Below are positions 6,327-10,544 of a stretch of 10,544 bases of DNA, one piece after another. Under the pieces are notes generated by a model that saw nothing but the letters and a program-made list of their open reading frames with translations, was not told the DNA's origin and did no database searches. Source of the DNA: Gemmatimonadota bacterium (GTDB lineage Bacteria > Latescibacterota > UBA2968 > UBA8231); the NCBI GenBank assembly GCA_028875335.1, contig JAPPEF010000303.1:1-10544 (forward strand). The letters run 5' to 3'. Both the position numbers and the translations under genes were made by a program. Positions within the stretch are counted from its first letter, which is position 1, and every line of letters starts with the position of its first letter.

Positions 6327-7508
6327 CTAGCGACCGACAATCGGCGGTAGGTTGGTCGCCGGGCAGGCGCGGGGGCCTTGGACTGGATAGCCCATATCCG
6401 CGAGGACGCAGTTGATTTGGGCCTCTAGCTTGATCAGGTACTCCTGTTCGGACGCGCTGCTCGACGCGCGCGCTGGGCCTACGTCAAAGCCACGGGCCGC
6501 TACGCCGGTCTTAAAGCCCTCTGGGAAGTTGACCCCGAGGAGCATCAAGTTGATGAGATCGAGGATGCGGTATTGCAGTTCGCGGGCCCGCTCGATATCG
6601 CCGCTTTTGGCTTTTTCATAAAGTTCGACGATCACCTCTGGGACAATGCCCGAGGTGGCAATGGTGCCTCCGTTGGCTCCCATGAGCACCGAGGGGAATA
6701 CGAGTTCCTCGCAACCAGTCATCACCACGTAATCGGAGCGCTGTTGGCGCAGGCGGTTCATGGTGTTGAGCAGCCTCGGCAGGTCGCGGCTGGAGTCCTT
6801 GATGCCGAAGATCCGATCGTAGGGCAAGAGCCGCTCCAGCAAATCTATCGACAGCTCTTGGGTAAATTGCGGGATATTGCACAGCAGGATATCCAGCGGC
6901 GATTCCTCGGCGATTTCGGCGAAGTACTCGAAAAGGCTCTCGGTGGAAATCTCGTAGTAATAGGGAGGCATCAGCGCAATGGCATCTACGCCGAGTGAGG
7001 CGTAGTATTCGGCCATCTTGAGCACGTCGCGCAAGTTGGCCTCGCTGGCTCCAGCCAGTACGGGTACGCGTCCCTTATTGACCTCGCAGACCAGCCGCAC
7101 CACGTCTTGGCGTTCCTCCTGCGACAGGCGCGAGAACTCGCCCGTGCTGCCGTTTGGGTACAGCCCGTGGACCCCAGCCTCGATCAGCCAGTTGATGTAC
7201 CGCTCCATCTCGGCGTGGTTGATCCTGTTCTGGCTGTCCAAAAGGACGATATTGGGGCAGAAGATGCCAGCAAATGCCTGGCGTCCGGCGGCGCGAGGAA
7301 CCGCTGGCGTCGGTGCTGGTGTCAGTGTTGTCGTTGGGGGAGCTTGGCTGCTGGCTTCCCGGCGTACGATCTCAACGCCTTGGGCATGCAACAAGTCTTG
7401 CGCCGAGGGCGTCAGCTTGGCCCCCGGGCCGATCTCGACCTGCCGCTCGCCCTCCAAGCGGCCCTCCAAGGTCTGAGCGGTAATTACTGCATCGTCAATC
7501 CGAATCAT
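6327..7508 (-). CDS. DHDPS/NAL-family lyase with N-terminal BMC-associated module
   Basis: A 393-residue protein in three parts. Residues 1-52 form a small module (VITAQ...GAKLTPSAQDLL...GVEIV) that recurs at the N-terminus of the cysteine-rich protein of this operon. It resembles, from memory, the LTPAA..L..RGI module of EutT/EutQ-type BMC proteins. Residues 53-76 are a Pro/Thr/Ala linker. From F79 on lies a complete DHDPS-type barrel: the GSTGE loop at 120-124 and the Schiff-base lysine K237 in FGIKDSS. The catalytic-Tyr position of the usual YN-x-P motif is Cys210 (LLCNIPQFT), a TGC codon. A role as aldolase, dehydratase or deaminase on a 2-oxo acid is inferred, and the substrate is unknown. 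The module suggests packaging in the compartment. GAGGA at 7517-7521 lies 8 nt before the ATG. Confidence 0.86.
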   Translation of the reverse strand: MIRIDDAVITAQTLEGRLEGERQVEIGPGAKLTPSAQDLLHAQGVEIVRREASSQAPPTTTLTPAPTPAVPRAAGRQAFAGIFCPNIVLLDSQNRINHAEMERYINWLIEAGVHGLYPNGSTGEFSRLSQEERQDVVRLVCEVNKGRVPVLAGASEANLRDVLKMAEYYASLGVDAIALMPPYYYEISTESLFEYFAEIAEESPLDILLCNIPQFTQELSIDLLERLLPYDRIFGIKDSSRDLPRLLNTMNRLRQQRSDYVVMTGCEELVFPSVLMGANGGTIATSGIVPEVIVELYEKAKSGDIERARELQYRILDLINLMLLGVNFPEGFKTGVAARGFDVGPARASSSASEQEYLIKLEAQINCVLADMGYPVQGPRACPATNLPPIVGR

Positions 7509-7516
7509 TTTTTGCG

Positions 7517-7521
7517 TCCTC
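7517..7521 (-). promoter_or_regulatory. Ribosome binding site (GAGGA) for the modular DHDPS-family gene
   Basis: On the minus strand, GAGGA is 8 nt before ATG 7508, just after the TAG of the four-domain BMC gene. It is one of the better ribosome sites in the operon, which fits independent, strong translation of this enzyme, and it supports including the N-terminal module in the protein. Confidence 0.6.
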
Positions 7522-7522
7522 G

Positions 7523-8671
7523 CTAAACGTGCGGCAGGCGGCCTTCGAGGCCGCTGTAGGGCTGCGGAATTGCGTAGGCCGAGACCAGTTCTCCGTGTTC
7601 AACGGCCTCCTCCCGACCCGCATCTATGGCGACCTGCACGGCACCGACATCGCCGCGCACGACCGCGGCCGTCAAGTAGTACCCCACCTTATAGGCTCCC
7701 TCGTATTCGACGGCCGCAGCCTTGAGCATGCGATCAACGGCCCGCACCAAGGCCACGGTACTGCGCGTCTCAATCAGCCCCATGGCCTGCCGCGCACCCG
7801 CGCCAAGGCCCTCGGCCGCAGTGGCAAAACGGGCGACGAGCGCGGGATCGGGTCTAGAGACTACGGCCGAAGCGTCGAGCTCCCCCAAGGCCGTGGCTGC
7901 CTCGGCCCCGGCGCGCACTGCGGCCTGCACGTCGTCGAGATGGCCGGTGGCCAGCGCGGTAATCCGCCCGCCACTACCAATGCTCAAGCGCTCGACTTGC
8001 ACATCCCCGGCCTTGAGCATGGCGTCGGCGCTGCCCACGACCGTGGCGTAACCAATGGTCTCTATGAGGCCCAAAGCACCGGTGGAGCGCAGCTCGACCG
8101 CTGGCGCGGGCGGCAACAGAGGGCCTAGCCCCTCACTAGGCTGCGGCAAAACGAGCGTCGCGTACACAGTGCCAATCCGCTCGGCTGCTTGTCGGCCAAT
8201 TTCCAGCGCCGTCTGCACGGCCGCCACATCGCCAAAAATCGGCGCGTGACACAGCGCGCCGCCGATGAAGGCCCAACCCCCTAGCTCCACCTGGGCGGCC
8301 TTGAGCATGGCATCGGCACCGGCCACTAGCGGCGTCAGGCCCTGCGTCTCCAACAAGCCAATCGCCTGTGGCTGTACCTGCTCGGCACCGAGGCCGGTTG
8401 CGTGGGGCATGGCGTCTGTGGCGCGCGCATCCGGTCGCGGCACCACTTGCGTGCCAATCAGTTCGCCGGTGCGATTCGCCTCGACCTCGCCGACGCGGAT
8501 GGCCGCTTCTACATCAGCCACTTGGCCGGAGATTACGGTGGTGAGCCAACCCGAGCCAATGCCGTGCCGACCGCACAGTTGCACCTCAGCGGCCTTGAGC
8601 ATGGCATCGGTAGAAGCCATTAGCGACGCCATGCCGCGCGTCTCCAGTATGCCGATCGCTCCGCTAGACAC
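7523..8671 (-). CDS. Shell protein with four tandem BMC domains
   Basis: A single open frame encodes four complete BMC (Pfam00936-type) domains. Numbering from the possible upstream GTG at 8677, they lie at about residues 6-83, 104-181, 200-277 and 297-374. Each starts with an AxGLxET-like strand, has an AMLKA helix (RMLKA in the fourth; K28, K126, K222, K319), a pore loop, a GDV/AV-type helix and ends in PxP. The pore loops differ: GIGSGW, FIGGAL, SIGSGG and KVGYYL. Linkers of about 20 residues separate the domains. Known shell proteins have one (BMC-H) or two (BMC-T) domains, so this equals two BMC-T or four BMC-H subunits in one chain. No internal stop or frameshift is seen. GTG 8671 is preferred because GGGAGG precedes it by 5 nt. 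The 5' end lies inside the preceding BMC-T gene. Confidence 0.9.
   Translation of the reverse strand: MSSGAIGILETRGMASLMASTDAMLKAAEVQLCGRHGIGSGWLTTVISGQVADVEAAIRVGEVEANRTGELIGTQVVPRPDARATDAMPHATGLGAEQVQPQAIGLLETQGLTPLVAGADAMLKAAQVELGGWAFIGGALCHAPIFGDVAAVQTALEIGRQAAERIGTVYATLVLPQPSEGLGPLLPPAPAVELRSTGALGLIETIGYATVVGSADAMLKAGDVQVERLSIGSGGRITALATGHLDDVQAAVRAGAEAATALGELDASAVVSRPDPALVARFATAAEGLGAGARQAMGLIETRSTVALVRAVDRMLKAAAVEYEGAYKVGYYLTAAVVRGDVGAVQVAIDAGREEAVEHGELVSAYAIPQPYSGLEGRLPHV
7556..8662 (-). repeat. Four degenerate in-frame repeats of about 290 bp encoding BMC domains
   Basis: The plus-strand decamer cttgagcatg, which encodes the AMLKA/RMLKA helix, appears at 7721, 8012, 8300 and 8594. 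The spacings are 291, 288 and 294 bp, i.e. 97, 96 and 98 codons. Outside such conserved blocks the copies have diverged strongly, so this is an old domain duplication maintained by selection, not a recent DNA-level repeat or an assembly artefact. Confidence 0.8.
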
Positions 8672-9248
8672 CGCCACCTCCCATCGGCGCGGCGTATGCA
8701 GCCAAGACTTCTGGCCTCGGCTGTGGAATCAGCGCCGTGCCCAGCAAGTGCTCGCAGTCCGCGAGCAACTTTCGCGCGACGGCGATGGCTTCGTTGACGG
8801 CCCCTACGTCTCCCAAGATTAGCGAACACACCACGCGGTCGTGGATTGTCAGCACGTTGATTACCTCGACGGGAGCCGTCTTAACCATCTGATCGTTGGT
8901 GTGAATGTGGGCCCCATAGCCGCGCGTCTCGACCAATCCTAGGGCACCAGCGGGAAAGTCGCTGTCGGGCTGGACCGGAAAATCGACAAAATGGCGGCAA
9001 GCGGCAGCGGGTTGGAGTAGAGGAGCAGCCACCACGTGTTCTATCACGCTGCGGGCCGCCTCTTCACCGTTTTGCAGCGCCGCGGCCACATCGCTGATCG
9101 ATCCGGTGAAAAAGGCCGTAGTATAACCGCCGATTGACGACCAACCTGCGAGCTTAACGTCCGCGGCCTTGCAGGCCGCATCTGCACCCACAATGGCAGC
9201 GGCCACGCCCTGCACTTCGATCATGCCGACTGCCGGATCGCCCGCCAT
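8664..9248 (-). CDS. Two-domain BMC shell protein (BMC-T), divergent pores
   Basis: A 194-residue tandem BMC protein, predicted to form trimers that act as pseudohexameric tiles in the compartment shell. Domain 1 (about 4-80) opens with VGMIEVQG and has a GDV-like block altered to GSISDV. Domain 2 (about 99-178) opens with ALGLVETRG and has an intact GDVGAV. The pore loop of domain 1 is SIGGYT, but domain 2 has TIHDRV, with His and Asp instead of glycines, so the trimer pore should be chemically unlike a BMC-H pore. Cys141 lies just after that loop, but there is no obvious Fe-S ligand at the pore as in PduT. The tail is MGGGGV. ATG 9248 follows the TAA of the cysteine-rich gene by 3 bp, and no clear ribosome site is visible. 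Confidence 0.92.
   Translation of the reverse strand: MAGDPAVGMIEVQGVAAAIVGADAACKAADVKLAGWSSIGGYTTAFFTGSISDVAAALQNGEEAARSVIEHVVAAPLLQPAAACRHFVDFPVQPDSDFPAGALGLVETRGYGAHIHTNDQMVKTAPVEVINVLTIHDRVVCSLILGDVGAVNEAIAVARKLLADCEHLLGTALIPQPRPEVLAAYAAPMGGGGV
8677..8682 (-). promoter_or_regulatory. Ribosome binding site (GGGAGG) inside the upstream BMC-T gene
   Basis: On the minus strand, GGGAGG sits 5 nt before GTG 8671 and overlaps the competing GTG at 8677, so it supports the inner start. It is embedded in the codons for the glycine-rich C-terminus of the preceding BMC-T protein. The two shell genes are thus translationally coupled. Confidence 0.55.
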
Positions 9249-9251
9249 AGC

Positions 9252-9704
9252 TTAATCTGCCAGCCGGTGAATTACTAGCTCGGTGATTTGCTCAATTAGG
9301 GCTTCGGGGTCGGAGGCTTGGCCCCGTTCAATCTGTTGCAAAAGCGTCTTGTAGCGATTGCAACCCTCGCAACTCGCCTCGGGATCTCCCGCCTTCTTGC
9401 GCTCGTGAACGGCGCAATCGCCGCAGTGTGCTGGCTCGACGTACCCCGAGCCAAATTCCTCGTGCTCGCAGCCGCAGGCGCGGTCGGGATGCTCGCACCG
9501 GCCCGCGTCCGCAACGCCCTCGGCAGCGGCAGCTGCAACGGCCTCGCCACGACTTAACTGCAAGCGGTGCTGGCGGATGTAGTCCCAAGCCGTCGGCGTC
9601 AAGATGGCGCTGGGAGCCACGCTGAGCGTCCGCTCGCCCTTGTGCTCGCGTCCGAGCAAGTCGCCGGTTACTACCGGGGCGTCGATGTGCAAAGCCTCGG
9701 TCAC
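9252..9704 (-). CDS. Cysteine-rich BMC accessory protein with encapsulation-peptide-like C-terminus
   Basis: A 150-residue protein not recognised as a named family. Residues 7-55 align without gaps to residues 4-52 of the modular DHDPS-family enzyme (18 of 49 identical by eye, including LTPxAxD). An Ala-rich linker follows. Residues 70-115 hold seven cysteines: C70, C77, C79, C94/C97 (CGDC) and C112/C115 (CEGC), with H72, H81, H93 and H100 nearby. This would suit zinc or an Fe-S cluster. The last helix (DPEALIEQITELVIHRLAD, 132-150) is amphipathic and resembles BMC encapsulation peptides. It starts at GTG 9704, 4 bp after the BMC-H stop, without a good ribosome site. A cargo-shell adaptor or redox/metal protein of the core is inferred; no enzymatic fold is evident. 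Confidence 0.75.
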   Translation of the reverse strand: MTEALHIDAPVVTGDLLGREHKGERTLSVAPSAILTPTAWDYIRQHRLQLSRGEAVAAAAAEGVADAGRCEHPDRACGCEHEEFGSGYVEPAHCGDCAVHERKKAGDPEASCEGCNRYKTLLQQIERGQASDPEALIEQITELVIHRLAD

Positions 9705-9708
9705 CTAG

Positions 9709-9972
9709 CTAACCAAGGTGGTCTGTCAGTCCCTCAGTCGGACGAGGAATCACGTGGACGCTGCGCAACTCGCCGATGCGCTGGGCGGCTTGCGCTCCCG
9801 CATCCACGGCCGCTTTGACAGCCGCTACGTCGCCTTCGACCAGCACGGCGATTAGGCCACTGCCCACGCGCTTTTGGCCCGCATAGCTCACGTCCGCGGT
9901 CTTCAACATGGCGTCGAGGGCTTCGACGACGCAGACCAAACCTCGGGTCTCGACCATGCCCAATGCTTTCAT
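9709..9972 (-). CDS. Single-domain BMC shell protein (BMC-H, PduA/EutM-like)
   Basis: An 87-residue canonical BMC-H protein that should form the hexameric tiles making up most of the shell facets. It contains ALGMVETRG at the start, the DAMLKTADV helix, the pore loop KRVGSGL, the [13 protein letters not shown] block and the C-terminal HVIPRPT. The GSG pore is typical of small polar metabolite channels in this family. The length is normal and the protein looks intact. AGGAG at 9980-9984 lies 7 nt before the ATG, the best ribosome site of the operon, fitting the high copy number needed for BMC-H. It follows the two-domain protein by 12 bp. Confidence 0.97.
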   Translation of the reverse strand: MKALGMVETRGLVCVVEALDAMLKTADVSYAGQKRVGSGLIAVLVEGDVAAVKAAVDAGAQAAQRIGELRSVHVIPRPTEGLTDHLG

Positions 9973-9979
9973 TATTTGT

Positions 9980-9984
9980 CTCCT
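9980..9984 (-). promoter_or_regulatory. Strong ribosome binding site (AGGAG) for BMC-H
   Basis: On the minus strand, AGGAG is placed 7 nt before ATG 9972. It is the closest match to the consensus in the operon and sits in the short gap after the preceding TAG. Confidence 0.65.
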
Positions 9985-10544
9985 CTACAAGTACAGCGCG
10001 ATGAGATCGTCGTGCGGGCGGGGAATCACGTGTTGCGACACGAGCTCGCCCACGCGCTCGGCCGCCTCGGCACCAGCGCTGACCGAAGCCTGCACCGAGC
10101 CGACGTCGCCACTGACCATGACGGTGATGTACCCGCCGCCGATGTCCTGGAGCTTGACGACCTCCACATTGGCGGCCTTGCTCATGGCGTCGGCCGCTTC
10201 GATCACGCCGATGGATCCCTTCGTCTCAATGAGACCCAAGGCGCGGACGCGGCCATCGCTGTCGCCGCTGTCGCCGCGCTCGGGCACGACGGTCGTCAAT
10301 TCGCTGTGCGGGCGGGGAATCACGTGGACCGAATGCACCTCTCCGACCTTGGCCGCAGCAGTCGAGCCAGCATCCACGGCCGACTTGACGGCCGCCACAT
10401 CGCCCGCGCAAAACACAGTCACCAAGCCAGAACCGACTCTATCCCAGCCCAAAAGCTGGACGCTGGCGGCCTTGGCCATGGCGTCGCCGGCCTCGACGAC
10501 CCCGACCAACCCCACGGTTTCTACCATGCCTATTGCATCCGACA
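9985..10544 (-). CDS. Two-domain BMC shell protein (5' end at window edge)
   Basis: A tandem BMC protein of about 185 residues. Domain 1 (about 4-80) reads AIGMVETVG..., with pore loop DRVGSGL and GDVAAVKSAVDAG, ending HVIPRPH. Domain 2 (about 97-178) reads ALGLIETKG..., with pore loop DIGGGY and GDVGSVQASVSAG, ending HVIPRPH. A short acidic linker (RGDSGDSDG) joins them. Both halves resemble BMC-H closely, including both HVIPRPH ends, so it looks like a simple fusion of two BMC-H units. The frame continues past the internal ATG at 10527 as S-D-A-I-G, and the last two window bases are TG on this strand. The true ATG therefore probably has its A one base beyond the window. It is the first visible gene of the operon; the promoter must lie outside. 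Confidence 0.93.
   Translation of the reverse strand, partial: SDAIGMVETVGLVGVVEAGDAMAKAASVQLLGWDRVGSGLVTVFCAGDVAAVKSAVDAGSTAAAKVGEVHSVHVIPRPHSELTTVVPERGDSGDSDGRVRALGLIETKGSIGVIEAADAMSKAANVEVVKLQDIGGGYITVMVSGDVGSVQASVSAGAEAAERVGELVSQHVIPRPHDDLIALYL

Noticed and set aside
7556..8662. CRISPR-like or recent tandem DNA repeat in the four-domain gene
   Set aside because: The period matches BMC domain length, repeats are coding and diverged, and there are no short identical repeats with unique spacers.
7529..8822. Long plus-strand open frames opposite the BMC genes (for example 7529-8128 and 8265-8822)
   Set aside because: They mirror the GC-rich BMC repeats, show no recognisable domains, and conflict with four clear BMC domains on the other strand.

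Overview
This is a GC-rich bacterial window. Two gene-dense regions of clearly higher GC flank a lower-GC toxin-antitoxin patch. No marker fixes the taxonomy. The DtxR/MntR regulator, the Lon-type N-terminal protein and a GC-rich bacterial microcompartment (BMC) operon would fit an uncultured or environmental lineage, but that is inference.

Layout. Bases 2-1218 hold the 3' part of a DtxR/MntR-family metalloregulator (+) convergent with a LON substrate-binding-domain protein (-). Bases 1394-2983 encode a 529-residue protein with a C-terminal PcfJ-like domain. Bases 2992-3938 are a lower-GC patch with an orphan HigA-type antitoxin followed by a complete Phd/PIN (VapBC-like) toxin-antitoxin pair. 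A small HNH endonuclease (3979-4281) closes the rightward block.

From 4278 to the right edge all genes lie on the minus strand, tightly packed (0 to about 35 bp gaps, two overlaps or abutments), and look like one BMC operon read from right to left. In transcription order they are: a two-domain BMC shell protein (5' codon cut by the window edge), a classic single-domain BMC-H protein, a cysteine-rich accessory protein, a second two-domain BMC-T protein, a polypeptide with FOUR tandem BMC domains, a dihydrodipicolinate-synthase-family (DHDPS/NAL) enzyme carrying a 50-residue N-terminal module plus Pro/Thr linker, a ThiO/D-amino-acid-oxidase-type flavoenzyme, and a second, divergent DHDPS-family protein. 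That is nine BMC domains in four genes.

How the genes may work together (inference). The shell proteins would enclose a pathway built on a Schiff-base lyase, deaminase or aldolase and fed by a flavin-dependent amine or amino-acid oxidase. The N-terminal module of the DHDPS-family enzyme recurs, without gaps, at the N-terminus of the cysteine-rich protein. That protein also ends in a helix like a BMC encapsulation peptide, so both may be core-assembly or cargo components. No pentameric vertex protein (BMC-P) and no aldehyde dehydrogenase is visible; they may lie beyond the right edge. The best candidates for undescribed biology are the quadruple-BMC shell protein and the DHDPS plus flavin-oxidase cargo set.
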